Below are positions 9,210 to 17,185 of a stretch of 64,000 nucleotides of DNA, one piece after another. The stretch covers positions 434,001-498,000 of the forward strand of contig CAWJLP010000007.1 in assembly GCA_963843745.1 (NCBI GenBank). The letters run 5' to 3'. Below the pieces are notes generated by a model. The model saw only the letters and a program-made list of their open reading frames with translations. It was not told the DNA's origin and ran no database searches. Origin of the DNA: Trebonia sp963843745 (lineage in GTDB: Bacteria > Actinomycetota > Actinomycetes > Streptosporangiales > Streptosporangiaceae). The position numbers were made by a program, and so were the translations under genes. Each line of letters begins with the position of its first letter. The first letter of the stretch is position 1.

Positions 9210-9237
9210 TTTACCTGCTGGCCCGGTCGCCTACAGT
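9210..9237 (+). promoter_or_regulatory. Predicted promoter of the structured RNA
   Basis: A -35-like TTTACC (9210-9215) and a -10-like TACAGT (9232-9237) separated by 16 bases. A transcript would begin near 9244-9246, exactly where the predicted RNA fold begins. Confidence 0.4.
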
Positions 9238-9244
9238 CGTGCTC

Positions 9245-9393
9245 GCGGAGAAACATGTCCTTGCGGAGGGACATCAGAGCGGCCGAGCGCAGGCATCTTG
9301 CGGGCGGCCGCTCTTCTCCGTGCTACCGGAGGGCCTCAGTGCCCGGGGGAGCGGTAGCGGGGATCGCGCACGGGGGCCGCGACCCCCATTTTC
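9245..9393 (+). ncRNA. Predicted structured RNA of about 150 nt (three-way junction, hairpin, terminator)
   Basis: The region between the Crp-like gene and the manganese riboswitch folds by inspection into a closed structure. CGGAGA (9246-9251) pairs with TCTCCG (9315-9320) and encloses two perfect hairpins: ATGTCC/GGACAT (9255-9274) and AGAGCGGCCG/CGGCCGCTCT (9276-9314). Next come GCTACCG/CGGTAGC, which encloses GGGC/GCCC, and finally GGGGG/CCCCC (9372-9387) followed by ATTTTCC, which looks like an intrinsic terminator. I could not match it to tmRNA, RNase P, SRP RNA or a riboswitch class I know. It might instead be the 3' untranslated region of the Crp-like gene. Confidence 0.5.
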
Positions 9394-9438
9394 CTGACCG
9401 TGAGAGATGCTCCCTAGCCCCCGCGTGGGTTAACATAG

Positions 9439-9578
9439 GCGCGCGAAGGGGAGTAGCTCCGACGCCGGGTGCCGACAATCTCGGCCCAGCGCTTGACAGC
9501 GATCGAGCGCGGGCCCGGTACCCGGGGGGCCGTCACCGCCCGCATGGGCCGCGACGACCTGAGTGAGACTTTCGGCCG
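9439..9578 (+). ncRNA. yybP-ykoY manganese riboswitch
   Basis: The conserved GGGGAGTAGC (9448-9457) near the 5' end and GAGACTTTC near the 3' end are hallmarks of the yybP-ykoY Mn2+ aptamer. CGAAG before the first can pair with CTTTCG to form P1. A variable GC-rich arm lies between. It sits about 80 bases upstream of a GDT1/TMEM165 exporter gene, the family this riboswitch most often controls in actinobacteria. A -10-like TAACAT (9431-9436) lies just ahead. The expression platform is not obvious. Confidence 0.75.
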
Positions 9579-9655
9579 AGCAGCATGCTGCCGTGCCGGA
9601 GGTCCCGGGTTCGCCCGGCGGTAGCCGGCAGGCCCGACATATGGAGCCCTCCCGG

Positions 9656-10246
9656 ATGAGCCTCACCGTGGCACTGACCAGCTTCCTGGCCGTGCTGCCC
9701 GCCGAACTCCCCGACAAGACCGTGCTGGCCTGCCTGATCCTGAGCAGCAGGTACCGGCCGTGGTACGTGTTCGCCGGCGCCGCCGCCGCGTTTACGGCCC
9801 AGGTGGCGCTGGCGGTCGCCGCGGGCGGAGTGCTCAGCCTGCTGCCGCACCGTGTGGTGGAGGCGCTGGCCGCCGCCGCGTTCCTGGCCGGGGCGGTGCT
9901 GCTCTGGCGGCACGGCAGCGGTGAGGATAAGGACGACGAGGACGACATCGGCAGGGACGGCCTGCGGAACGGGTTCTGGCCGGTGGCGGGGACGTCGTTC
10001 GCGGTGGTGTTCCTCGCCGAGTTCGGTGACCTGACGCAGTTCCTGACGGTCAGCCTGGCCGCCCGCTACCACGACCCGCTCGCGGTCGGTGTCGGCGCGA
10101 CGCTGGCGCTGTGGGTGGCCGCCGGGGCGGCGGTCGTGGTGGGCTGGCGGCTGCTGAAGATCATCCCGGTCAAGTGGCTGACCCGGGTCGCCGCCGTGAT
10201 CATGCTGGTGCTGGCGGGCACGAGCGCCTGGGCGGCCGCGAGCTAA
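9656..10246 (+). CDS. TMEM165/GDT1-family cation (Mn2+/Ca2+) transporter
   Basis: A 196-residue, six-helix membrane protein made of two similar halves. The family signature E-x-G-D-K/R-T/S appears as ELPDKT in the first half and EFGDLTQF in the second, separated by an acidic cytoplasmic loop rich in Asp/Glu/Lys. Family members export manganese or exchange Ca2+/Mn2+ for protons. ATG 9656 is preferred because GGAG lies ten bases upstream; ATG 9641 is possible. The manganese riboswitch upstream supports a role in Mn2+ detoxification. Its stop overlaps the convergent aminotransferase stop by 3-4 bases. Confidence 0.88.
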   Translation: MSLTVALTSFLAVLPAELPDKTVLACLILSSRYRPWYVFAGAAAAFTAQVALAVAAGGVLSLLPHRVVEALAAAAFLAGAVLLWRHGSGEDKDDEDDIGRDGLRNGFWPVAGTSFAVVFLAEFGDLTQFLTVSLAARYHDPLAVGVGATLALWVAAGAAVVVGWRLLKIIPVKWLTRVAAVIMLVLAGTSAWAAAS

Positions 10247-11565
10247 GCCGTAACCTCGGTCAGTGCCTGCCGGAGCCAGTCCAGGGCGTCGGCGATCCAT
10301 GGCAGCGCGACCGGGTCGTCGGCGGCGAGCGCCTCCTCCTGCTGCCAGGCGGCCTCCCCGTACAGCCGCGACGTCGCGATCCGCAGCCGCAGCGCCTCCG
10401 CCGGGTCGCCGAACTCGCTGCCTGGCAGTGTCCCGACGCCGTAGTCGCGCAGCAGCAGCGCCGCCAGGTCCGCGGACGTGGTGACGCCCCGCCGCCCTAG
10501 CGCCCCGCGGTGCGCGCCGAAGTCCGGGTACAGGTAGAACGCGCCGGCGGGCGGCTGCACGGCCACGCCAGCCGAGGTCAGCAGCGACGCGACCGCGCGG
10601 GCGACGGCGCCGTGCAGCCGCCGGGAGCGCGCGATCCGCTCGGTCACCGTGGACGGCTCGCTGAAGGCGACCGCGGCGGCGGCCTGCACCGGCGCGGCCG
10701 GTGCCGACCAGATCTCGCTGCAGGCGCCCACCAGCCGGTCCCGCATCGCCCGCAGCCGCCGGGCGCCGCCGGGCAGCCGCGCGACGCCGAGCCGCCACCC
10801 GCCGAGCGCCAGGTTCTTGGACGGGCCGGCGGTGATCACGGTCCGCTCCGGCGCCACCTCCGCGGGGCTGAGGAACGGCGCCGCGGCGTCGTGCGTCAGG
10901 TCGCGGTAGATCTCGTCCGAGATGATGAGCAGGTCGTGCCGTTCCGCCACGGCGCACAGCTGGCGGACGCTGTCCGGGCCCGCCAGCGTTCCAGTCGGGT
11001 TGTCGGGCAGCGTGACGATGACCGCGCCGATCCGTCGCCCGGCGCGGCGGGCCGTGGTCACCGCGCCGGACAGCAGGTCCGGGTCGGGCACGCCGCCGGC
11101 CCCGCCCGCGATCGGCACGTGCACCGGCCGGACTCCGGTCAGCGCCGCCTGCGCGGCGTAGCTGACCCAGCTCGGCCGGGGGATCGCCACGTCTACCCCG
11201 TGCAACCCCAGCAGCAGTCCGAACAGCAGCGCCTTGCTTCCCGGCCCGCACACCACGTCGCCTGGCGCGGTCGGCAGCCCGCGCCGTGTCCAGTACCCGG
11301 CGACGGCCGCGCGCAGGTCGGCGGAGCCGGCGACCGGCCCGTACCCGTTCTGGGAGCTGGCGGTGGCGAGCGCCTCCCGCAGCACCGGCGCGACCGGCAC
11401 GCCCGCCTCGCCGAACGCCAGCGGCAGCACCCGCTCACCGCGCCGCCGTCGCTCCGCGAGCGCCTCGTTCGCGGCGAGGGTGGCGGAAACACCAACGATT
11501 GGGTTTATCGTTGGTGTTTCCTGTTGGTCTATGGTGAGGACCGGCAATGGCGCGGTGGCGGCCAT
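10243..11565 (-). CDS. PLP-dependent class I/II aminotransferase
   Basis: A fold-type I aminotransferase of about 440 residues. The PLP lysine is in TAGPSKNLALGGWRLG, with the Asp/Tyr motif ISDEIYRDL and substrate-binding Asn in TLPDNPTGT. Exact substrate is not determinable. Placement beside dapE makes an aspartate- or N-succinyl-DAP-type transaminase in the lysine/DAP route possible, but this is inference. ATG 11565 follows GGAG at a sensible distance; TTG 11592 is upstream. A perfect 14-bp inverted repeat (11486-11520) lies inside the first codons. The LysR-family gene starts about 110 bases away on the other strand. Confidence 0.85.
   Translation of the reverse strand: MAATAPLPVLTIDQQETPTINPIVGVSATLAANEALAERRRRGERVLPLAFGEAGVPVAPVLREALATASSQNGYGPVAGSADLRAAVAGYWTRRGLPTAPGDVVCGPGSKALLFGLLLGLHGVDVAIPRPSWVSYAAQAALTGVRPVHVPIAGGAGGVPDPDLLSGAVTTARRAGRRIGAVIVTLPDNPTGTLAGPDSVRQLCAVAERHDLLIISDEIYRDLTHDAAAPFLSPAEVAPERTVITAGPSKNLALGGWRLGVARLPGGARRLRAMRDRLVGACSEIWSAPAAPVQAAAAVAFSEPSTVTERIARSRRLHGAVARAVASLLTSAGVAVQPPAGAFYLYPDFGAHRGALGRRGVTTSADLAALLLRDYGVGTLPGSEFGDPAEALRLRIATSRLYGEAAWQQEEALAADDPVALPWIADALDWLRQALTEVTA
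11486..11520. promoter_or_regulatory. Perfect 14-bp inverted repeat in the 5' coding end of the aminotransferase
   Basis: Arms GAAACACCAACGAT and ATCGTTGGTGTTTC are separated by seven bases. It encodes residues about 15-26 of the aminotransferase, before the conserved N-terminal helix. Likely roles are an intragenic operator (autoregulation or the adjacent LysR protein) or an mRNA hairpin near the start. Confidence 0.6.
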
Positions 11566-11678
11566 GAAGACTGGCACTCCTAGCTGCGGCAACGACTAGT
11601 TTGTGGCGATTACCTGGTCAACACTTCCCCGCATTGAGCGTTAGTACAAGCGCCGATGCCTTGGGGAGAGGCTAAGAT

Positions 11679-12707
11679 TTGTTAATGCTTGATATCCGCA
11701 GGCTCCGTATGCTGCACGAATTCGCCGCGCGGGGCAGCATCGCGCGGACCGCTGAGGCGCTCGGCTATACGCCTTCGGCGGTATCTCAGCAGCTAGCGGT
11801 CCTGGAACGGGAGGCGGGCACGCCGCTGCTCGACAGGACAGCGCGCAGCGCCGGGCTGACCGCCGCCGGCCGCAGGCTGGCCGTGCACGCGGAGCGGATC
11901 CTCGCCATGGTCGAGGAAGCCGAGTCCGACCTGTCGGCGCAGGCCGCTCAGCCGTCAGGGCGTGTCGTGGTGACCGCGTTCCCGTCCGCCGCGGTCGCGT
12001 TCGCGCCCGCGCTCGCCCGCTCGCTGCGGGCCCACCCCAAGCTGTCGCTGCTGCTACGGGAGGCCGACCCGGCCGAGGGCCTGCAGCTGGTCCGCTCCGG
12101 CGAGGTCGAGGCGGCGATCGTGGACGACTGGACCGGCCGGCTCTCGGCTCTCGTTACCAGCCCGCCGGGCCACCCCAGCGTGGACGGCGACGGCGCCGGT
12201 GCCGACCACGGCCAGGGCGTGCTCAGCTACTACCACCTGGTCCGCGACCCCCTCGTACTCGTGGTCGCCCGCGACCACCCGGCCGCCAACCCCGACCTGC
12301 CGGTCGACCTGCGGGCGCTGCGCAACGAGCCGTGGCTGGCCGCGCCGTCCAGCGAGCCATCCAGGCAGGCGACCGACCGGCTGCTCGCCGCCGTCGGGCT
12401 GACCCCGCCAGTACCGTCGGAGTTCGAGGGGCTCGGCACGGTCGCGAACCTGGTCGCCCGCGGCCTGGGCATCGCGATCATGCCCAGGCTCGCCGTCGGC
12501 GCCTACGAGCGGCGGCTGGTGGTCAGGGAGCTGCCGGCCGGGCTCGACCTGGCCAGGGACGTGTTCGCGGTGGCGCGCACGGCGAGCTTGACGCGGCCGT
12601 CCGTCGCGGTGATCGTCAGCGCGCTGCGTGGTGCCGCCCGGTCGATCTCGCAGCGGGCCGGGTCGACCCGTGACACTCAGGAGCTCCAAGAGCTGCGTGA
12701 GCAGTAA
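11679..12707 (+). CDS. LysR-family transcription regulator
   Basis: 342 residues. The N-terminal winged helix spans about residues 5-65, with GSIARTAEALGYTPSAVSQQ as its helix-turn-helix, followed by a linker helix and a periplasmic-binding-like effector domain. TTG 11679 is given because GGGGAGAGG ends seven bases before it; ATG 11685 would remove two residues. LysR regulators usually control the divergently transcribed neighbour, here the aminotransferase. The C-terminal tail is polar and Glu/Gln-rich. Confidence 0.9.
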   Translation: MLMLDIRRLRMLHEFAARGSIARTAEALGYTPSAVSQQLAVLEREAGTPLLDRTARSAGLTAAGRRLAVHAERILAMVEEAESDLSAQAAQPSGRVVVTAFPSAAVAFAPALARSLRAHPKLSLLLREADPAEGLQLVRSGEVEAAIVDDWTGRLSALVTSPPGHPSVDGDGAGADHGQGVLSYYHLVRDPLVLVVARDHPAANPDLPVDLRALRNEPWLAAPSSEPSRQATDRLLAAVGLTPPVPSEFEGLGTVANLVARGLGIAIMPRLAVGAYERRLVVRELPAGLDLARDVFAVARTASLTRPSVAVIVSALRGAARSISQRAGSTRDTQELQELREQ

Positions 12708-12757
12708 GAGGCGCGCGAGGCGCTGGGGCCGCCAGGCCGCTGTTACCGTGTGACCTC

Positions 12758-13843
12758 ATGGACCACGAGCTCAACCTGGACGCCGACGGCGCGACGCTGA
12801 CCGCCGCGCTCACCGACATCGCCTCCGTCAGCGGCGAGGAGAAGCCGCTGGCCGACGCGATCGAGCGGGCCCTGGCGCCGCTGCCGCACCTGACGACGGC
12901 CCGCTTCGGCAACACGCTTGTCGCCCGCACGTCACTCGGGCGTCAGGAACGAGTGGTGCTGGCTGGTCATATCGACACCGTGCCGCTCGCGGGAAATGTC
13001 CCGTCGTCCTTTAATCCGGAACGTACGCGCGTGACTGGCTGCGGCACATCCGACATGAAGTCGGGGGTGGCCGTGCAGCTGCGCCTCGCCGCCGGGCTCA
13101 CCGGATCGCGGCCGAACGCGCCGTCCCGCGACGTGACCTACGTGTTCTACGAGTGTGAAGAGGTCGACGTCGCGAGGAACGGGCTGTTCAAGCTGTCCCA
13201 GTCGGCTCCTGAGCTGCTGGCCGGCGACTTCGCGGTGCTGCTCGAGCCGAGCGGCGGGGCGGTCGAGGGCGGCTGCCAGGGCACGCTGCGCGCGGCGGTG
13301 ACGGCGACCGGCGTGCGGGCGCACACGGCCCGCTCCTGGATGGGGCGGAACGCGATCCATGAGGCGGCCGCGATCCTGGAGGTGCTGCGGTCATGGGAGG
13401 CGCGCAGGCCTGTCGTCGACGGGCTGGAGTACCACGAGGGGCTGAACGCGGTCGCGGTCAGCGGCGGCGTCGCGGGGAACGTAGTGCCGGACTCCTGCAC
13501 GGTGACGGTGAACTACCGGTTCGCGCCTGACCGGAGCGGCGCGGAGGCGGAGGCGTACATCCGGTCCGTGTTTTCCGCGTGGGAGGTGTCGCTGCTCGAC
13601 GTGGCCGGCGGCGCCAGGCCGGGGCTGTCGTTCCCCGCGGCCGCGGCCTTCGTCGCGGCGGTGGGCGGCACGCCGCGCGCCAAGCTCGGCTGGACGGACG
13701 TGGCGAGGTTCGCCGAGCTCGGCATCCCCGCGGTCAACTACGGCCCGGGCATCCCCGAACTGGCGCATACCCCTGGCGAGTACGTGGAGGTAGCCGCGAT
13801 CGCCGAGTGCGAGTCCCGGCTCCGCGCCTGGCTGGGCGGGTAA
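12758..13843 (+). CDS. dapE: Succinyl-diaminopimelate desuccinylase
   Basis: M20-family zinc hydrolase of 361 residues that converts N-succinyl-LL-diaminopimelate to LL-diaminopimelate and succinate for lysine and peptidoglycan synthesis. Metal and catalytic motifs are visible in order: LAGHIDTVP, CGTSDMKSG, YECEEVD (catalytic Glu and a metal Glu), LEPSGG, and a C-terminal His in ELAHTPGEY. A dimerisation domain lies between about residues 175 and 290. ATG 12758 has no competing upstream start. The stop is followed by a GC-rich hairpin (13856-13879) shared with the convergent protease gene. Confidence 0.92.
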   Translation: MDHELNLDADGATLTAALTDIASVSGEEKPLADAIERALAPLPHLTTARFGNTLVARTSLGRQERVVLAGHIDTVPLAGNVPSSFNPERTRVTGCGTSDMKSGVAVQLRLAAGLTGSRPNAPSRDVTYVFYECEEVDVARNGLFKLSQSAPELLAGDFAVLLEPSGGAVEGGCQGTLRAAVTATGVRAHTARSWMGRNAIHEAAAILEVLRSWEARRPVVDGLEYHEGLNAVAVSGGVAGNVVPDSCTVTVNYRFAPDRSGAEAEAYIRSVFSAWEVSLLDVAGGARPGLSFPAAAAFVAAVGGTPRAKLGWTDVARFAELGIPAVNYGPGIPELAHTPGEYVEVAAIAECESRLRAWLGG

Positions 13844-13855
13844 GCCCGCCCCCTT

Positions 13856-13879
13856 GGCCAGGCCTCGCCGGGCCTGGCC
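13856..13879. terminator. Hairpin between convergent dapE and protease genes
   Basis: GGCCAGGCC and GGCCTGGCC arms with a six-base loop. There is no T-run, so termination efficiency is uncertain; it could serve both strands. Confidence 0.5.
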
Positions 13880-13899
13880 TGGAAACAGGGTGCTGGCCC

Positions 13900-15612
13900 T
13901 TACTTCGCCATCTCGGACAGGGTGACGCTGGTCTGGTGCCTGGCGTCGTTGGCGTCCACGTAGCCGATGGACAGCTGGTCGCCGGGGTGGTCGCCCGCCA
14001 TCAGGGTGGTCAGCGCGTCCGACGAGGCGACCGTCTGGCCGTTGACCGAGGTGATCACGTCGCCGCTGGTCAGGCCGCCCGCCTGGGCGGGAGTGCCCGG
14101 GTACACCTGGCAGATGAGCGCGCCTGAGCTGACCGGCGGGGTGTAGCCGCCGAAGCCGCCGCCGAGGCCGCCGTTGCCCTGGCAGCCAGTCGGGTCGCTC
14201 GCGGCCGCGGCCGTGACGCCGAGGAAGCCGCCGAGGCCGATGTGCACCGTTGAGCTGGCGTGCCCGGCCGCGATCTGGTTGGTGATCGAGAGCGCGTGGT
14301 TGACCGGGATCGCGAAGCCCGCGGTGGCCTCTGACTGGTCAGGGGCGAAGCCTGAGCTGTTGGCCGCGGTGTCCATGCCGATGACCTGGGCCGACGAGTT
14401 GACGAGCGGCCCGCCGGAGTCGCCCTCCTGGATCGGCGCGTTGGTCTGGATCATGCCGTGCAGTGTCTCTTCCGTGTTGGCGCCGTTGTCAGTGGCCTGA
14501 ATGGTGCGGTTCAGGCCCTGTACCGTGCCCTGCGCGGTGGACGGGAGGCCGCCGCGGCCGCCGGCGTTGCCCAGGGCGAGGACCGCCTGGCCGACCTTGA
14601 CCTTGCTGGAGTCGCCGAGGCTCGCGGTCTTCAGGCCCGAGGCGCCCTGCAGCTGCAGCAGCGCCACGTCATCGGTGGAGTCGTAACCGAGGACCTTCGC
14701 GGTGTACGTCTTGCCTGACACCACCAGCGTGGCGGACACGCTGGTGGCCTCGTCGATCACGTGGTTGTTGGTCAGCACCAGGCCGCTGGGCGAGATGACG
14801 ATGCCGGTGCCTTCGGCGGTGGCGTTGTTGTACTTGAGCTGCGAGGTGATGTCGACGATGGCCGGATCCACCTCGGCCGCCAGCGCCTTCGCGTTCAGCG
14901 AGCCGGTGCCGGTGCCGGTACCGCCGGTACCGGTCCCGTTCTGGTTGCCCGGCGCCTGCCCGTTGTTCGGCGCCTGCCCGAAGTTGTTTCCGCCGTTGCT
15001 GAAGGGGTTCTGCTGGCTGCCGTTGGCCGCCGGGGAGGAGGAGGGGGCGGACGAGTGGTTCAGCGCGATCGCGGCGCCGGCGCCCACGCCGGCCGCGAGC
15101 GCGGCGACGGCCACGTAGGCGAGGACACGGCCGAACCGCGACCCGGGAGGCGGCGGTGGCGGGCTGCCGTAGCCGCCCCATCCGGGACCGCCGCCCCAGG
15201 AGCCGTACCCGCCCTGCGGAGGCTGGTTATAGCCCTGCTGCCCGTACCCGGGCTGGCCGTACCCGGGCTGGCCGTAGGCCGCGTAGCCGGGCCCGCCGTA
15301 GCCTGGCTGCCCGTACGCCGCCTGGCCGTAGCCTTGCTGGCCGTACCCGGGCTGCCCGTATTCCGGCTGGCCGTATTCCGGCTGGCCGTACCCGGCCTGG
15401 CCGTAGTGCGGCTGAGCGGGTGCCCCGGACGCTCCGGGCGCTGGTGACTCGGCGTGCCCGGCCTGGTCGCTGGGGCCGAACGCGATCGTATCGTTCGACG
15501 CGTTCTCGGCGTCGCCACCCGCGCTGCCGCCGGACGCCTCTGACCACGGGCTGACGTACTCCGGTGGCTGCCAGCTGCCCGGCTGTTCGCTACCGCTGTC
15601 GTTGTCCTGCAT
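13900..15612 (-). CDS. Membrane-anchored HtrA/DegP-like serine protease with PDZ domain
   Basis: A 570-residue trypsin-like protease. The first 180 residues are a cytoplasmic Gly/Tyr/Gln/Pro-rich tail with GYGQPEYGQPGYG-type repeats. One TM segment follows (VAVAALAAGVGAGAAIAL), then an Asn/Gln/Gly linker, then the protease with His in LTNNHVIDEA, Asp in STDDVALLQL and Ser in EGDSGGPLV, and a C-terminal PDZ domain. The active part lies outside the membrane and probably handles misfolded envelope proteins. ATG 15612 has an upstream GAAGGCGAG; longer in-frame starts lack one. It ends the minus-strand run that begins with the response regulator at 19227. Confidence 0.92.
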   Translation of the reverse strand: MQDNDSGSEQPGSWQPPEYVSPWSEASGGSAGGDAENASNDTIAFGPSDQAGHAESPAPGASGAPAQPHYGQAGYGQPEYGQPEYGQPGYGQQGYGQAAYGQPGYGGPGYAAYGQPGYGQPGYGQQGYNQPPQGGYGSWGGGPGWGGYGSPPPPPPGSRFGRVLAYVAVAALAAGVGAGAAIALNHSSAPSSSPAANGSQQNPFSNGGNNFGQAPNNGQAPGNQNGTGTGGTGTGTGSLNAKALAAEVDPAIVDITSQLKYNNATAEGTGIVISPSGLVLTNNHVIDEATSVSATLVVSGKTYTAKVLGYDSTDDVALLQLQGASGLKTASLGDSSKVKVGQAVLALGNAGGRGGLPSTAQGTVQGLNRTIQATDNGANTEETLHGMIQTNAPIQEGDSGGPLVNSSAQVIGMDTAANSSGFAPDQSEATAGFAIPVNHALSITNQIAAGHASSTVHIGLGGFLGVTAAAASDPTGCQGNGGLGGGFGGYTPPVSSGALICQVYPGTPAQAGGLTSGDVITSVNGQTVASSDALTTLMAGDHPGDQLSIGYVDANDARHQTSVTLSEMAK

Positions 15613-15823
15613 AATCTCGCCTTCACCCGTGAACAGCGTACGTCGTACCTTCTGGCCGCGGGCGCGCGGCCGCGTCCCCCCCTGCCCTCTAGTAAGCGTG
15701 CCCAACCTGAATGCGAGCTGAGGGCGCGCTCAGGATTGAGAAGAGACGCTGATCTCCGCCGCACCTTAAGCTCAACTCCGGGTGGCCGCTCGGTATGCCT
15801 TCGTGCCTGAGCGCGCCCGGTGC

Positions 15824-16453
15824 TTAGGCAGGCAGGTACGGCAGCGCGGCGCTGCTGCCTACGGACTTCTCCGCGTTGCGCCAGATGCCGTAGATCGCGG
15901 TCCGCTGCGCGTCCATCGCCGCCAGCGCCGCCGTCAGCGTCGCCTGGGCCGTGGCGCGCTGCGCGGGCGTGCCGGCCTTCAGCACCGCGGTCATGTCCTG
16001 CTGGACGTTCATCGCGTCGGGGAACGCCCAGGTGATGACGTCGTTGTCGGCCTTGTCGAGCGGGAACTGGGCCAGCAACTCTGTCACCTGGTAGGTGGCG
16101 AAGTCCGACAGCGACTCGTTGTTGGCCGGGGAGCAGTTCTGCGCGTTGTAGGCGAGGATGCCGAGGGCGGTGGACAGGTCGGCCTTGTCGCCGGCCTGCA
16201 CCTTGTTGAAAGCCGTCATCGAGTCCCGCGTGCCGCCGGCGCACGACTCGATGCCCGCGTTCACGTCCTTGAGGTACCCGGACAGGTCGCCGGCTCGCTG
16301 GGCGGTGGACGGCTTGTGCGACAGCGACACCAGCACCACGCCGCCAATGAGCACGATGACGGCGGCGAATACCCACAGCGGGGTGCGGTGCGACGCCCAG
16401 CCGGTGTGCCGCAGCGGCACGAACGGCGGCTCGGTCTTCGTCGGGGAATCCAC
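15824..16453 (-). CDS. Membrane-anchored protein of unknown function
   Basis: I do not recognise this 209-residue protein. It has a short cytoplasmic N-terminus, one TM segment (about residues 27-47, LWVFAAVIVLIGGVVLVSL) and a helical, Ala/Asp-rich extracytoplasmic domain with two cysteines (IESCAGGT and NAQNCSPA) about 38 residues apart that could form a disulfide. The start is GTG 16453. It lies 27 bases after the TlpA-like redoxin gene, which makes it a candidate redoxin substrate or partner by position only. Confidence 0.6.
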   Translation of the reverse strand: MDSPTKTEPPFVPLRHTGWASHRTPLWVFAAVIVLIGGVVLVSLSHKPSTAQRAGDLSGYLKDVNAGIESCAGGTRDSMTAFNKVQAGDKADLSTALGILAYNAQNCSPANNESLSDFATYQVTELLAQFPLDKADNDVITWAFPDAMNVQQDMTAVLKAGTPAQRATAQATLTAALAAMDAQRTAIYGIWRNAEKSVGSSAALPYLPA

Positions 16454-16480
16454 GGCTTGGCCTCGATCCTTACTGCTGTC

Positions 16481-17125
16481 TCAGGAGCTTGCCTGCATAA
16501 GGCGCAGGCCCTTGTCCAGGTCGGCCTGCGTCACCGCGCCGAGCACGTGGTCCACGATGCGGTGCTGCGCGTTGAGGAAGAACGTCTGCGGGAGCCCGGT
16601 GACCCCGTACGCGTTGGCCGCGGCGAGCTGCGGGTCGACGCCGATCGGGTAGCTGACGCCCTTGGCCTTGGCGAACTTGAGCGCGCTCGCCGCGGTGTCG
16701 TTCTCGTCGAGCCCCACGATGATCACATGGCCGTGCTGGCGGGTGTACCAGCTCGCCAGCAACGGGGTCTCCTGCTGGCAAGGCTCGCACCAGGAGGCCC
16801 AGAAGTTCACGATCAACGGCTTGCCCTGGTACTGGCTCAGCGTGATGTGCTGGCCGGGGGCGGTGAGGGAGTCTAGCGTGAACCCGGCCGCCACCGGGGC
16901 GGGCGGCGGGCCGCTGGTGCCCGAAGTGGCCAGGCTGACCGCGACGGCGGCGACCACGAAGACCGCGACGATCCCGGTGATGAGCTTGTGCCTGAGCACG
17001 AGCCGGCCCGCCACGCGGCCCGCTCGCGCCAGGGGGCCGTGGCCGCCCGGCCCCGGTTGCCCGGGACCGCCCGGGCCGCCGCCTGGCGCGGCCTGGCGCG
17101 CGGCGGCCTCGTTTCCTATGCGCAT
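16481..17125 (-). CDS. TlpA/ResA-like membrane-anchored thioredoxin-fold protein
   Basis: A 214-residue protein with a Gly/Pro-rich N-terminus, one TM anchor (about residues 45-65) and an extracytoplasmic redoxin domain. The active site is WCEPC in NFWASWCEPCQQETP, and the cis-Pro loop is GLPQTFF. TlpA/ResA proteins reduce cysteine pairs in apocytochromes or in the CuA site of cytochrome oxidase. The divergent cytochrome oxidase operon 2.5 kb away makes that attractive here, though it is inference. Start ATG 17125, preceded in frame by GTG 17128; GAGGAA lies upstream. Confidence 0.88.
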   Translation of the reverse strand: MRIGNEAAARQAAPGGGPGGPGQPGPGGHGPLARAGRVAGRLVLRHKLITGIVAVFVVAAVAVSLATSGTSGPPPAPVAAGFTLDSLTAPGQHITLSQYQGKPLIVNFWASWCEPCQQETPLLASWYTRQHGHVIIVGLDENDTAASALKFAKAKGVSYPIGVDPQLAAANAYGVTGLPQTFFLNAQHRIVDHVLGAVTQADLDKGLRLMQASS

Positions 17126-17128
17126 CAC

Positions 17129-17185
17129 CTAGCGTTTCCTCACCGGCATCGCCTAGCGCTCCTCACCGTCATCGCCTGGCACTCC
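17129..17185. repeat. Imperfect 22-bp direct repeats between the kinase and redoxin genes
   Basis: The units CTCACCGGCATCGCCTAGCG and CTCACCGTCATCGCCTGGCA, and a third weaker copy, lie in tandem and run into the 3' end of the histidine kinase gene. They probably arose by slippage; no function is apparent. Confidence 0.45.

Noticed and set aside
9245..9393. SRP RNA, tmRNA, RNase P RNA or a common riboswitch as identity of the structured RNA
   Set aside because: Their conserved core sequences as I know them are absent; a covariance search could still change this.
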